DNA of 64,000 nt from Bacteroidetes bacterium 46-16 (GTDB lineage Bacteria; Bacteroidota; Bacteroidia; Chitinophagales; Chitinophagaceae): NCBI GenBank assembly GCA_001897835.1, contig MKUN01000005.1:1-64000 (forward strand). The letters are read 5' to 3'. The notes under the pieces are model-generated. The model ran no database searches. It was not told the DNA's origin and worked only from the letters and a program-made list of their open reading frames with translations. This document shows, piece by piece, positions 33,787 to 43,804 of the stretch. Position numbers and translations under genes: made by a program. Position 1 is the first letter of the stretch, and every line of letters begins with the position of its first letter.

Positions 33787-34770
33787 ATGAATACATTCGG
33801 CAGGTTGTTTCGTATCAACATCTTTGGGGAGTCGCATGGTAAGGCGCTTGGTATCGTCATTGATGGTTGCCCTGCGGGCATAGCCATAGATACTGATGGC
33901 CTGGTGGCTGACCTTGAGCGCCGTAAACCCGGGGCTGCCGGCACCACGCCGCGTAAGGAAGATGATCTGCCGGATATAGTAAGTGGCGTTTTTAACGGTA
34001 AAACAACAGGTGCACCGATAACGATGCTCTTTGAGAATAAAAATGTGCGCTCTGCGGATTATGATGCAATAAGGGATACGCCACGGCCCGGGCATGCAGA
34101 CTTTGTGCTGCATGAAAAATTCAAAGGCTTTAATGACTATCGTGGCGGGGGACACTCGTCGGGAAGGCTGACCCTGGGACTGGTAGCGGCAGGAGTGATC
34201 GCTAAAAAGATACTAAGCCCGGTAAGCATAGAGGCAAAACTTACCGAGGCGGGTGGTAACAAGGATATTGAGGCGGCGATAGCCCTGGCAGTAGAAAAAC
34301 AGGATAGCATTGGCGGGATCGTGAGTTGTAAAGTAATGGGCTTGCCTGCAGGGTTAGGCGAACCCTTTTTTGATTCTGTTGAGTCTGTTATCAGCCATAT
34401 TGTCTTTGCGATACCGGCAATAAAAGGAATAGAATTCGGTAGTGGTTTTGCTGCTGCTAATATGCATGGCAGTGTACACAATGATGCCATTATGGATGAA
34501 AAAGGTACCACGGAAACAAATAATGCAGGTGGTATAAACGGGGGTATCAGTAACGGGAATGAACTGTGTTTTAATATTGCGGTGAAGCCTGCCAGCAGTA
34601 CTCCACAGGCACAGCATACATGGAACAAGAGCACGAAAAGTATGGAAGCATTCCAGGTAAAGGGCCGGCATGACCTGTGCATTGCTTTACGGGTGCCTGT
34701 GGTTGCTGAGGCCGCAGCAGCAATAGCGCTGGCCGACCTGTTGCTCATTCACAATGCTTATCAACCCTGA
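33787..34770 (+). CDS. aroC: Chorismate synthase
   Basis: AroC forms chorismate from EPSP using reduced FMN, the last shikimate step. At 327 residues it is somewhat shorter than the roughly 360 of E. coli. The family signatures GESHGKALGIVIDGCPAG, RPGHADF, DYRGGGHSSGR and the C-terminal GRHDLCIALRVPVVAEAAAA are intact. It is the third gene of the aro operon. Its last 10 bp overlap the convergent SirB1-like gene. Confidence 0.97.
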   Translation: MNTFGRLFRINIFGESHGKALGIVIDGCPAGIAIDTDGLVADLERRKPGAAGTTPRKEDDLPDIVSGVFNGKTTGAPITMLFENKNVRSADYDAIRDTPRPGHADFVLHEKFKGFNDYRGGGHSSGRLTLGLVAAGVIAKKILSPVSIEAKLTEAGGNKDIEAAIALAVEKQDSIGGIVSCKVMGLPAGLGEPFFDSVESVISHIVFAIPAIKGIEFGSGFAAANMHGSVHNDAIMDEKGTTETNNAGGINGGISNGNELCFNIAVKPASSTPQAQHTWNKSTKSMEAFQVKGRHDLCIALRVPVVAEAAAAIALADLLLIHNAYQP

Positions 34771-35651
34771 TCGCTATTGTCTTCGATGAGCAGGCGCATA
34801 AGTTGTTGTATCTCTTCTGCTTTGGCCTCTTCGCGCTTGTAACGATAGCATAGGCTCAGTTCTTCCAGCATTTTGAAAATGACACGCTTTGACAGCAAGG
34901 GCGTAAAATATTGGTCCCTGTCATGGGCATTGATCTTGCGCAGGTAGGTATCTACATCCTTCTGGGTATATATCATGCCGTTTATCGGGTCTACATAGAA
35001 TTGTATCTGTTGCACCCCTTCATCATCCGGGCTGTAAAAATGGTGCAGGGTATCGATGTAGGCCATTACAAACTGGCGTGGCAGATCGACCGCGAATATG
35101 GGAATATCCAGTAATTCGCAAAGTGCTAGGTATAGCACCCCTAAGGAAAAGGCATTGCCTTGTTTGCTCTCCAGTACCTGGTTAATAAAGAAATGCTTGG
35201 GCTCACGCTCTGTAAGCTCGTGCCCCTGCAGCTTGTAATAATTATAGAGTATGCTGTTGAATACGTTTACCTGTTCTATCGGGGTGAGGTAATTATTCAG
35301 TTCGAGCCAGACATTGCGGCGCACCTGGTCGAACTGGGTGAGTATAGAAGGCACATTAAGATCGGGGAACTGGTAACGGGCTACAAGGATAGCACCGCGT
35401 AATAGCTCCGGGTGTTTGGAATTGCTCCATTCCATAAAGTCGTGCTGGAGATCCTGGAAGTGAACGCGATGGATCAATATCTCGATCCGTTCCTGTATCA
35501 ACTGGTCGGCAGTAACTTCCCAAAGCTGTTCCAATTCAGGGATTATCTTCCTGCCATAGTCGAGCAATTTCTCTGCCACCGTATCAAAGACTTCATCGTC
35601 CGGGTCATCGATCAGTGTCAGGAGTGCCGATATCTCTTTGTTTGCCTGCAT
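34761..35651 (-). CDS. SirB1-like transglutaminase-fold protein
   Basis: This 296-residue cytoplasmic protein has a helical N-terminus (about 1-90, HEAT-like composition) and a transglutaminase-core-2/SirB1 domain. The recognisable block is KQGNAFSLGVLYLALCELL with IPIFAVDLPRQFVMAYID (about 163-200). The Cys of active transglutaminases is not evident, as in other SirB1 relatives, so enzymatic activity is doubtful. The cellular role of the family is unclear. It lies between convergent aroC and upstream topA on the same strand. Confidence 0.75.
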   Translation of the reverse strand: MQANKEISALLTLIDDPDDEVFDTVAEKLLDYGRKIIPELEQLWEVTADQLIQERIEILIHRVHFQDLQHDFMEWSNSKHPELLRGAILVARYQFPDLNVPSILTQFDQVRRNVWLELNNYLTPIEQVNVFNSILYNYYKLQGHELTEREPKHFFINQVLESKQGNAFSLGVLYLALCELLDIPIFAVDLPRQFVMAYIDTLHHFYSPDDEGVQQIQFYVDPINGMIYTQKDVDTYLRKINAHDRDQYFTPLLSKRVIFKMLEELSLCYRYKREEAKAEEIQQLMRLLIEDNSDQG

Positions 35652-35691
35652 ATATGCCTTTCTCCACTCTTAAGGTACAAAAAAACCGGGA

Positions 35692-38031
35692 TTATTTCTT
35701 TTTTCCGCGCGCCGATTTTTTTGGGGGATTGGCTTTGATATCTTCAATAATGGCTTTCACTTCTTCTATAGTAAGATCGGCAGCTGTATCGATCCTTTCT
35801 TTCGGTATCTTATAGTTGCGCAGGCCTTGTTTTATATATGGTCCGTAAGGGCCTTTCAGTATTTTTATTTTTTCTTTTTCAAATATCTTTATCGTATTCT
35901 CCGCAGCAGCTTTTCTTTTTTCTTCAATAAGCGGGGCCACCTCATCCAGTTCCACAGTATAAGGATCCATTTCTTTTTTGAGCGAATAGAACTTACCATC
36001 GTGTTGTGCATAGGGGCCGAAACGGCCTATGTTCACAACCACATCTTCACCTTCAAACAGGCCGAGTTTACGGGGCAGTTTGAATAGTTCCATAGCCTCA
36101 TCAAAAGTGATGGTCTCAATACTTTGATTGGGGCGCAGCTTTGCGAAGCGTGGCTTTTCCTCATCTTCGCTGGCACCTATCTGCACCATTGGCCCGAACC
36201 TGCCCAGGCGTGCTACCACAGGCTTGCCGCTTTCAGGATCACTTCCCAGCTCCCGCTCACCTTTGGCCCTTGCTGCATTCTCTATTGTATGTTCTACATT
36301 TTCGTGGAAGGGATGATAGAATGCGTCTATCATTTTATTCCATACTTTCTTGCCGGTTGCTATCTCATCAAATTCTTCTTCGATCTGGGCGGTAAAACCA
36401 TAGTCCATTACGCGTTCAAAATGTTCGCTGAGGAAATCGGTAACCACCAGGCCGAGGTCGGTAGGGAACAGTTTTGACCTTTCGGCGCCGGTATTTTCTG
36501 TTTCCGTAGTGTCTGATATCTTGTCACCTTTTAAGGATATTATCTTGTATTCACGTTTCACCCCTTCTTTATCCCGCTTTTCCACGTAACCTCTTTGCTG
36601 TATGGTGCTTATGGTAGGCGCATAGGTAGAGGGGCGCCCGATACCTAATTCTTCCAGTTTTTTTACGAGTGAGGCTTCCGTATACCTGGGCAGGGGACGT
36701 GTGAAACGTTCTGTAGCTTTCATTTCCTGCAGGTCAAGTACCTGGCCAACGGTAAGCGGTGGCAGCATGCCCTCATTTTCTTCTTCGCCGTCTTCATCAT
36801 CCTTCCCTTCTGTGTACACCTTCAGGAAGCCATCGAAACGTAATACTTCGCCGGTAGCTGTGAGCGGGTCGGAGTGTGCAGAAACGTCAATTTTAGCTAT
36901 GGTGCGCTCCAGTTGTGCATCGGCCATCTGGCAGGCCATAGTACGTTTCCAGATAAGTTCATACAGGCGTTGTGTATCCGTATCGCCAACATTCGTGGTA
37001 TTCATGTCGGTAGGCCTGATGGCTTCGTGGGCTTCCTGCGCCGACTCATTTTTGGTCTGGTACTTGCGTTGCTGGTAATATTTGTCGCCATATTGAGATA
37101 AGATGGCGTTGCGTACATTCTCTATTGCTGTTTCCGAAAGGTTCACCGAATCGGTACGCATATAAGTTATGTGCCCGTTTTCATAAAGCTTTTGGGCCAG
37201 CAGCATGGTCTTTGAAACGGAATAACCCAGTTTACGGCTGGCTTCCTGCTGCAGGGTAGATGTGGTAAAAGGTGCAGCCGGTGATTTTTTACCGGGTTTT
37301 ACCTGTATGTCTTTGACCTTATATGTTGCACCTATGCACTTCCTGATGTAGTTATCGGCAGTGTTTGTGTCTTTTAATTTATCAGGACCTTCTGCTTTAA
37401 AGGTTACTTTCTTTTTATTAAGGTCATCAGCGCGGAAGAAAGCCTCCACTTTAAAGCTGCTTACCGCAGTAAAACGGTTTATTTCCCTTTCGCGTTCAGC
37501 AATAAGCCGAACTGCCACGGATTGCACGCGGCCTGCAGAAAGGTTATTGCGCATGCTCATTTTGCGCCAAAGCACAGGTGACAGCTCAAAACCTACGATA
37601 CGGTCCAGTATCCTGCGCGCCTGCTGGGCGTTCACGAGGTCCATATTGACCGTGCGTGGGTGCTGTACTGCACTTTGGATGGCAGGCTTGGTTATTTCAT
37701 GAAAAACTATGCGTTTTGTAGTAGCAGGGTCAAGACCCAATACTTCGCAAAGGTGCCATGATATGGCCTCACCTTCGCGGTCCTCATCGGTGGCGAGCCA
37801 TACTTCTTCAGATTTTTTTGCCAGTGACTTTAATTCTTTGACCACCTTTTGTTTGTCTTCGGAAACGGCATATTTAGGTTTGTAGCCATGTTTGATGTCA
37901 ATGCCCATATCCTCTTTTTCCAGGTCGCGGATATGGCCATAGCAAGACTTTACCTCAAACTCACTGCCCAGTATTTTCTCAATGGTTTTAGCTTTAGCAG
38001 GGGACTCGACGATCAACAGGTTTCTGGCCAT
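35692..38031 (-). CDS. topA: DNA topoisomerase I
   Basis: TopA relaxes negative supercoils by single-strand passage. The 779-residue type IA enzyme has a Toprim domain (LLIVESPAKAKTI at 5-17; acidic TDEDREGEAI at 81-90), the catalytic Tyr290 in ITYMRTDSVN, and C-terminal topo-repeats of the LGRFGPMVQIG and IGRFGPYAQHDGKFYSL kind. Unlike E. coli TopA there are no four-cysteine zinc fingers, which is common in Bacteroidota. It ends with a basic tail (ARGKKK). Confidence 0.97.
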   Translation of the reverse strand: MARNLLIVESPAKAKTIEKILGSEFEVKSCYGHIRDLEKEDMGIDIKHGYKPKYAVSEDKQKVVKELKSLAKKSEEVWLATDEDREGEAISWHLCEVLGLDPATTKRIVFHEITKPAIQSAVQHPRTVNMDLVNAQQARRILDRIVGFELSPVLWRKMSMRNNLSAGRVQSVAVRLIAEREREINRFTAVSSFKVEAFFRADDLNKKKVTFKAEGPDKLKDTNTADNYIRKCIGATYKVKDIQVKPGKKSPAAPFTTSTLQQEASRKLGYSVSKTMLLAQKLYENGHITYMRTDSVNLSETAIENVRNAILSQYGDKYYQQRKYQTKNESAQEAHEAIRPTDMNTTNVGDTDTQRLYELIWKRTMACQMADAQLERTIAKIDVSAHSDPLTATGEVLRFDGFLKVYTEGKDDEDGEEENEGMLPPLTVGQVLDLQEMKATERFTRPLPRYTEASLVKKLEELGIGRPSTYAPTISTIQQRGYVEKRDKEGVKREYKIISLKGDKISDTTETENTGAERSKLFPTDLGLVVTDFLSEHFERVMDYGFTAQIEEEFDEIATGKKVWNKMIDAFYHPFHENVEHTIENAARAKGERELGSDPESGKPVVARLGRFGPMVQIGASEDEEKPRFAKLRPNQSIETITFDEAMELFKLPRKLGLFEGEDVVVNIGRFGPYAQHDGKFYSLKKEMDPYTVELDEVAPLIEEKRKAAAENTIKIFEKEKIKILKGPYGPYIKQGLRNYKIPKERIDTAADLTIEEVKAIIEDIKANPPKKSARGKKK

Positions 38032-38195
38032 TCTTCAATTATCTTTTTTGTCTTTTGTGATATACGTTAATGGCCGGGGGGTATTTCCGGCGTGTGCAAT
38101 AATAAGTATTGTTTTGTTAAAAATAAAAAGGGTATGCCCGGATGTATAAATAAAGATGCTGAACAGGAACATGTTTTTCCGGTGCACATATTCAA

Positions 38196-38232
38196 ATAAA
38201 AAAAGAGGCTGTTCTTATTAGAACAGCCTCTT
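38196..38232 (-). terminator. Terminator of the first T9SS paralogue
   Basis: AAGAGGCTGTTC and GAACAGCCTCTT form a 12-bp perfect stem with a 6-nt loop. On the minus strand it is followed by a T run (A run at 38198-38204 on plus). Confidence 0.9.
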
Positions 38233-38252
38233 CTATGTAAAAAAATAATGAA

Positions 38253-40172
38253 TTAATGCTTAATCGTGAAACGGCCGCTTGAGCGGTTTCCGTTTGACTC
38301 AACAGTAAAGAAGTAGGTGCCGCTTGCCAAATCTGAAGTGGGCAGGGTAGCAGTTGTTTGTACGCCTGCCTGTACGCCGTTCAGTGTTTGGGATTTGATC
38401 ACCTGGCCCAATGAGTTGGTAATGCTAACTGTAACATTTCCTTTCGCGTTGGCCATGAAAGGTATGTTTATGTTATTATTCGCAGGATTGGGGTATGCTT
38501 CAAATACTTTTACTTTATTAGCTACATTCTGGATAGCCAGGTTGGTTTGTGGAACGCCAAAGTTAAGTTTCACGCAAGGAACTGTAGTGAAACCGAATAT
38601 GGTACCGTTGCCGAATGTATAAGTATCGCTATTGTCTGAAGTGTCCTGTAATGCCTGTCCACCGAAATATTCGGTTGCAGGGAATGCAGGTGCATCGGCA
38701 GTCCAAAGTACCACATCCTGTGTAGCGTTTATCGTTTTAACTACTACATAATAGTTTTGGCCAAATGAGTCATTTGTGCCACCTGTAAGTATTGGTGAAT
38801 TATTGCTGGCATCAGCAGGGAAGAAGTTGCTGCTCCATGTAATGCTTGTATTAGAAACGTCGCTGCCAATAAGTGTTTTGGTAGCAGAGGCAACCGGCTG
38901 GAAGATGCCGCCCGCATCATCATAAGTATAGATCTGTATGGCAACTGTCTGTCCTGAGCCGTTGTACAGGGACAGGTTCATTGAAGTAAGGGTATCGCTT
39001 TTGCCATAAGGTACATTAAAGATCGTGCAATACTCATAGGAGAATGCAGGAGCAGCTGATTTGTTCAGATAATAGCCATGTGCTGTAAAGCTTGGGCGTG
39101 CCTGCAGCCATGTAGTATCTGTAACTGAGAACTCAGCAGTATCTGTAGCCGAACCCTGTGTGAAAACGTTGGTATAACGATATGGCGTATTCAGGTCCGG
39201 GCTGAACGGATTTGATGTATAGTTGATCGCGCTGTCAAAGCCGCTTACTGCAAGGTTAGCCAGGGTTTTGTTCTGGTTGTAAGTCGGGCCACCAGCGGGA
39301 GTGGTAGTGATGCTGCTATTTACAGACAGGTTGGTCTGGGCGTTGTAGCCATAGTTGTCTACAAAGGTAAAAGGATGAACCTCTGTCATGAACTGCATAG
39401 GTATCACGCCAAGAGGATATTCTTCATAGTTACCTGTTTTGTAAGTATGTGCTGACCTTTGCAGGCGCACGTCAACCGGATCGAGGTCGAAGAACTTCAG
39501 ATCATCGAATGCCCAACCATAGCCCTGGTAGTCGCCTTTCAGATGAAAACGGATGTAAACAGTACCTTGGTTACCTGCGGTAGCAGAGATGTTCACCAGC
39601 GTATTGAATGGATTGTCAGTTTCGTCATTAGGGCGCAAGGTATTGTTTTGATAAATGGCATAAGACGTCCATGGGCCCGAAGGGCCTGTAGCAATATCAA
39701 TATAAACCGAATCCTGGAAACGGTTATGCCATTCAGAGATCGTTACGCCAACGTGTGCATGGCCTGTAAAGCTGAATGAGGAAGGGGAGGTGAGGGTTGC
39801 ATCTACAGGTGCAGTACCTGTGTTGTCGTTGAAATCGAAAATTACCCATCCGTCTCCTGCTGAAGCAGACGCCAGGTCAGGGAAATAATTAGGATTTGTA
39901 CCGGCATTAACCCATTTTGGCGAAACCGTACCGCTGGAAGCTGCTGGTATCCAGCCCGCAAGGGACCCACCCCAGGTTTCGGTGCTACCGATCTGCGCTA
40001 TAGTAGCTTTACCATAGTGCATTGTTTGCACGCCAGGCATGTACACTGCTTCAGTTCCTTCCGCTTTTGCGTCAGTCTTTGCCCAGGGCAAATTCTTGAA
40101 GGCTTGCTTCGACTGGGCATTAGCACCTGTAGCTATCAGCCCCGCCGCAATGAATAAAATTGTTTTTTTCAT
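38253..40172 (-). CDS. T9SS-exported jelly-roll protein, paralogue 1
   Basis: This 639-residue secreted protein has a signal peptide (MKKTILFIAAG to ANAQ), an N-terminal MAM/choice-of-anchor-J-like beta-sandwich (about 45-235, with SEWHNRFQDSVYIDI and GYGWAFDDLKF), a long beta-rich middle and a type A sorting domain (EAYPNPANNN to SSGRFTIKH). Function is unknown; adhesion or surface-layer binding is plausible. It is one of three paralogues here (also 40367 and 47358). The ATG at 40172 starts the signal peptide; a TTG frame to 40220 is ignored. Its upstream sequence resembles that of paralogue 2. Confidence 0.88.
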   Translation of the reverse strand: MKKTILFIAAGLIATGANAQSKQAFKNLPWAKTDAKAEGTEAVYMPGVQTMHYGKATIAQIGSTETWGGSLAGWIPAASSGTVSPKWVNAGTNPNYFPDLASASAGDGWVIFDFNDNTGTAPVDATLTSPSSFSFTGHAHVGVTISEWHNRFQDSVYIDIATGPSGPWTSYAIYQNNTLRPNDETDNPFNTLVNISATAGNQGTVYIRFHLKGDYQGYGWAFDDLKFFDLDPVDVRLQRSAHTYKTGNYEEYPLGVIPMQFMTEVHPFTFVDNYGYNAQTNLSVNSSITTTPAGGPTYNQNKTLANLAVSGFDSAINYTSNPFSPDLNTPYRYTNVFTQGSATDTAEFSVTDTTWLQARPSFTAHGYYLNKSAAPAFSYEYCTIFNVPYGKSDTLTSMNLSLYNGSGQTVAIQIYTYDDAGGIFQPVASATKTLIGSDVSNTSITWSSNFFPADASNNSPILTGGTNDSFGQNYYVVVKTINATQDVVLWTADAPAFPATEYFGGQALQDTSDNSDTYTFGNGTIFGFTTVPCVKLNFGVPQTNLAIQNVANKVKVFEAYPNPANNNINIPFMANAKGNVTVSITNSLGQVIKSQTLNGVQAGVQTTATLPTSDLASGTYFFTVESNGNRSSGRFTIKH

Positions 40173-40302
40173 CTTAAGTATTTTTAATGACAATAAAATG
40201 GTTTCGCTAAAATTAAGCATTCGTTATGTATTTGAGAATTTTTTTTGAGGCATGCGATTTAAATTAAATAAGAGTAAAAGTTGTTTTATACTGTGCAAGC
40301 TG

Positions 40303-40350
40303 TATACATAAAGAAGGAGGGCGTCATTGACGCCCTCCTTCTTTATGTGA
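40303..40350. terminator. 19-bp hairpin terminator after paralogue 2
   Basis: Bases 40307-40325 pair perfectly with 40329-40347 around a 3-nt loop. The T-rich part (TTCTTTATG) lies inside the stem. It sits just after the minus-strand stop of the next gene and is symmetrical, so it could act in both directions. Confidence 0.8.
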
Positions 40351-40366
40351 ATGAAACACTTAATTA

Positions 40367-42370
40367 TTAATGAGTCACTACAAAACGACCGGTTGTACGT
40401 TGGCCATCAGCATTAATTGTGTAGAAATAAACGCCGTTTGCCATATCGTTGGTGGCAAAAGTTGCATTACCCAACTGGTGAGCATTGAGCTGACCTAAGT
40501 TTTGGGTTTTGATAACCTGACCTACTGCGTTCTGCAATGTTACCGTTGCATTTGCATCCCTGTTGGCAGTAAATGAAACCGTTACCGTGTTGTTTGCCGG
40601 GTTAGGGTAAACATTGTTATTGGTTACGATACTCATATTGCTCAAGCCTGCAGCAGGATTAGTATAGTAATTACCAAAATTGAGGCGTATCATAGGAACG
40701 TCCTGGTTGCTCCATGGCAGGTGGTCGGAAGTCTGGTTGTTCTCAATATTGGTACCAAAAGTTCCCGGTCCGCTAGTTACAGAGGCATCATTTATAGATG
40801 AATCCTGTGCTGCCTGTGAGCCCCAATAGCCGGTAAAGCCTGCGGGTGCGCCTGTATAGAACGAAACCTGGTCATTAGGAGCTACATGATCGGGGGTGAT
40901 CACAACAGCATAAGTGAATCCGCTGGTGCCGCCGTCAAGTATTACCGGGCCGGCAGTTGGGTCCATGTAGAAATTACCAGACCATTGTGGTGCGTTTTGC
41001 GCTGAAATATCACCTGTTTCCAGGGTTTTGGTATAGCTTATACCGAAGATGTTCCATTTGGGTGTGGCAGAAGGGTCGAATTTCCATATTTGAACCTGCA
41101 CCCTTGTACCCGGATCTGTTTTGTAGTAGAACACCACATTGGCCGATGTTACGGTATCAGATTTACCTCCGGGAACTCTGAAATCAGCACCATAGCTCCA
41201 TGACCTTTCGCCGCCGTTAACATTCGCAGGGCGGTGCAGCCAGTAAGCGCCATTGGTGATAGCACGTGGGTCGGTGCCCATCCACGAAGAGTCATTGATG
41301 CCGTATGTTAAGGTATCGTGTGCTGTAAAGGCTCCTTTTGTAGAAGTGAATACTGCGCTGTATGTGGCACTCATCGTAGGCACATAAGTATTGGCACTGA
41401 AATCAATAGCAGAATCATAACCGTTGATCGCAAGATCAGTTGACAGGCTCTGGCTATATGCAGGAGCACCGCCTACCATTGAAGCACTAACAGACTGTGC
41501 AGTAAGCGCAGTGCTGCCGTTATTGCTTAAGAAGGTAATGGGCACCAGTTCAGTAACAAATGATGCAGGAAGCATACCTGTTGGGTAACCGTAGCCATTA
41601 GCCGCGTCGTATATATAGGCAACAACGGAGCGCTGGAAGAAGAAGTTGGTAGCGTCCAGGTCCACAAACCTTACGTCATCGATAGCCCAGCCATATGCAT
41701 TGCTCGGAGCGTAGTAATGGAAACGTATCTTTACTGTAGCAGGATTTGACGCTATAGCAGCACTAACATTTATTACTACCGTATCAGAATTCCTTGTGGC
41801 ACCATTGCTGGAAAGTGTATTATTCAAATATACCTGGAACCTTTTATTGGCAGGCCAGGTAGTGCCACCGTCAGTAGATACATCCACTTCGCAAGAGTCA
41901 TTGAAGCGGGAGAACCACTGGTTGAAGACTAATCCTACATTGGTATGGCCTGTGAGATTATATACAGGCGAAGTCAGTGTAGCTTCCGCAGCAGATGTAT
42001 TATTAGGATATGCATCGTAAGCAGCAAAACCATCGGACTCAGAAGGTGATCTCAGGTCGGGTATAACGGTTAATGTATTGGCAGCGCCTGTATCCGAGTG
42101 TACCCACTGTTGAATATTGGCAGGGTTAGCCGATGTCCAATTGCCAAATGAAGCTGCGCTAAACGTTTCCACAGAACCGATAACGGTATTGGTGCCTTTT
42201 GCATAAGCAATTACTTCCGGCGTAAGGGCTAATTGTTCACTCCCGGGCACCATGCTTCCGGGGTCATATGTTCCGGGGCTCGAGCTCTGCACGGCCGGGG
42301 CTTTAACAAACTGGGCATTAGCATTTAAAGCTAAAATGCCTGCAGCAATGAATAAAATTGTTTTTTTCAT
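40367..42370 (-). CDS. T9SS-exported jelly-roll protein, paralogue 2
   Basis: This 667-residue relative of the preceding gene has a near-identical signal peptide (MKKTILFIAAG to NANAQ), the same N-terminal jelly-roll (NQWFSRFNDSCEVDV and NAYGWAIDDVRF), a beta-rich middle and a sorting domain (NVYPNPANNT to TTGRFVVTH). The start codon and signal-peptide coding stretch are identical to paralogue 1 over 23-24 bases, suggesting recent duplication or conversion at the 5' end. The ATG at 42370 is used. The ligand is unknown. Confidence 0.88.
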   Translation of the reverse strand: MKKTILFIAAGILALNANAQFVKAPAVQSSSPGTYDPGSMVPGSEQLALTPEVIAYAKGTNTVIGSVETFSAASFGNWTSANPANIQQWVHSDTGAANTLTVIPDLRSPSESDGFAAYDAYPNNTSAAEATLTSPVYNLTGHTNVGLVFNQWFSRFNDSCEVDVSTDGGTTWPANKRFQVYLNNTLSSNGATRNSDTVVINVSAAIASNPATVKIRFHYYAPSNAYGWAIDDVRFVDLDATNFFFQRSVVAYIYDAANGYGYPTGMLPASFVTELVPITFLSNNGSTALTAQSVSASMVGGAPAYSQSLSTDLAINGYDSAIDFSANTYVPTMSATYSAVFTSTKGAFTAHDTLTYGINDSSWMGTDPRAITNGAYWLHRPANVNGGERSWSYGADFRVPGGKSDTVTSANVVFYYKTDPGTRVQVQIWKFDPSATPKWNIFGISYTKTLETGDISAQNAPQWSGNFYMDPTAGPVILDGGTSGFTYAVVITPDHVAPNDQVSFYTGAPAGFTGYWGSQAAQDSSINDASVTSGPGTFGTNIENNQTSDHLPWSNQDVPMIRLNFGNYYTNPAAGLSNMSIVTNNNVYPNPANNTVTVSFTANRDANATVTLQNAVGQVIKTQNLGQLNAHQLGNATFATNDMANGVYFYTINADGQRTTGRFVVTH

Positions 42371-42485
42371 GTTCAATATTTTTTACGACAAATAAAATGG
42401 TATCTAAAGTTAAGCGTTATATATGTATTTGGCAATTTTTTATTTAGAAAATATCAGGGAAAATATGTAACAATATTTAAAAAAG

Positions 42486-42525
42486 GTAAAAAAGCCTAAA
42501 GAATTTACTCTTTAGGCTTTTTATT
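42486..42525 (-). terminator. Terminator of the acyl-CoA dehydrogenase gene
   Basis: AAAAAGCCTAAAGA and TCTTTAGGCTTTTT form a 14-bp stem with a 6-nt loop, flanked by A and T runs on both sides. It ends the minus-strand gene upstream. Confidence 0.9.
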
Positions 42526-42552
42526 ATTGATTTTATTGTTCCGGGAATAAAA

Positions 42553-43695
42553 TTAATTGGTAAGGATCTCCCTCGATATTACGAGCTTCTGTATCTCGGA
42601 TGTGCCCTCGCCAATCGTACATAATTTGGAATCGCGATAGTACTTTTCTACAGGGAAATCTTTGGTATATCCATATCCGCCGAATATCTGTACGGCATCG
42701 GTCGCTATTTTAACGGCGATTTCGGAGGCATAATATTTAGCCATGGCCGACTGTTTGGTCATCTTTTCGCCATGGTTTTTCAGATCAGCAGCCTGGTAAA
42801 TGAGCATTTCTGCCGCTTCTATTTGTGTAGCCATATCAGCCAGCTTGAAGCTGATGGCCTGGAAATTGGCGATGGGCTGGTCGAACTGGTAGCGTTCTTT
42901 GGCATATTTCACACTCGCTTCGTATGCCCCTTTAGCTATGCCCAAAGCCAGTGCTGCAATGGATATCCTGCCACCATCAAGTACTTTCATGGCCTGCCTG
43001 AAGCCGTCCCCTACATCGCCCATACGCTGTGCATCACTGATGCGGCAATTGTCGAAAACCAGTTCTGCCGTTTCGCTGGCACGCATTCCCAGTTTATTTT
43101 CTTTTTTACCGGCTGTAAAGCCCGGTGTGCCACGCTCTATAATGAAGGAGGTGATATTGCTTTTGGTGCGTGGCTCCCCGGTACGGGCCAATACTACGGC
43201 CACATCGCCGCTAATGCCATGCGTTATCCAGTTCTTGGTGCCATTCAACACCCATTCATCGCCATCTCGCACGGCGGTGCAGCGCATGTTGCCTGCATCG
43301 CTGCCCGTATTGGCTTCGGTAAGGCCCCATGCACCTATCCATTGGCCCGAAGCCAGTTTGGGTAAGTATTTCTTTTTCTGTTCCTCTGTACCAAAATATA
43401 GGATATGACCGGTACAAAGCGAGTTGTGTGCTGCAGTTGAAAGTCCTATAGAACCGCAAACTTTTGCTATTTCGCTGATCACCGTAACATACTCGAAATA
43501 CCCAAGGCCACTGCCACCGTATTCCGATGGTACCAGCACGCCCATCAGGCCAAGTTCACCCATTTTGTGAAAAAGATCGACGGGGAATTTCTGGGTCTCA
43601 TCCCATTCCATCATATCGGGGCGTATATGTTTATTGGCGAAATCGCGTATCATTTCAGCTATGGAGCGCTGTGTATCCGTATAAGTAAATTCCAT
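42553..43695 (-). CDS. Acyl-CoA dehydrogenase
   Basis: This FAD enzyme catalyses alpha,beta-dehydrogenation of acyl-CoA in fatty-acid or branched-chain amino-acid catabolism. The 380-residue protein has the family length. Visible motifs are GAWGLTEANTGSDAG, WITHG and the C-terminal YRDSKLCTIGEGTSEIQ, where the Glu of GEGTSEIQ is in the place of the short/medium-chain catalytic base. Chain-length preference is not determinable. ETF genes are not nearby. Confidence 0.95.
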   Translation of the reverse strand: MEFTYTDTQRSIAEMIRDFANKHIRPDMMEWDETQKFPVDLFHKMGELGLMGVLVPSEYGGSGLGYFEYVTVISEIAKVCGSIGLSTAAHNSLCTGHILYFGTEEQKKKYLPKLASGQWIGAWGLTEANTGSDAGNMRCTAVRDGDEWVLNGTKNWITHGISGDVAVVLARTGEPRTKSNITSFIIERGTPGFTAGKKENKLGMRASETAELVFDNCRISDAQRMGDVGDGFRQAMKVLDGGRISIAALALGIAKGAYEASVKYAKERYQFDQPIANFQAISFKLADMATQIEAAEMLIYQAADLKNHGEKMTKQSAMAKYYASEIAVKIATDAVQIFGGYGYTKDFPVEKYYRDSKLCTIGEGTSEIQKLVISREILTN

Positions 43696-43804
43696 AAATC
43701 TTGTATTCCAGCGGGTAAAAAGTATAGCACAATTTTACAACAATTTTTTTTAACAATGTCTTATATGCCATCCATTTATGCGATCGGGTGGCTTAGGCAC
43801 AGGC

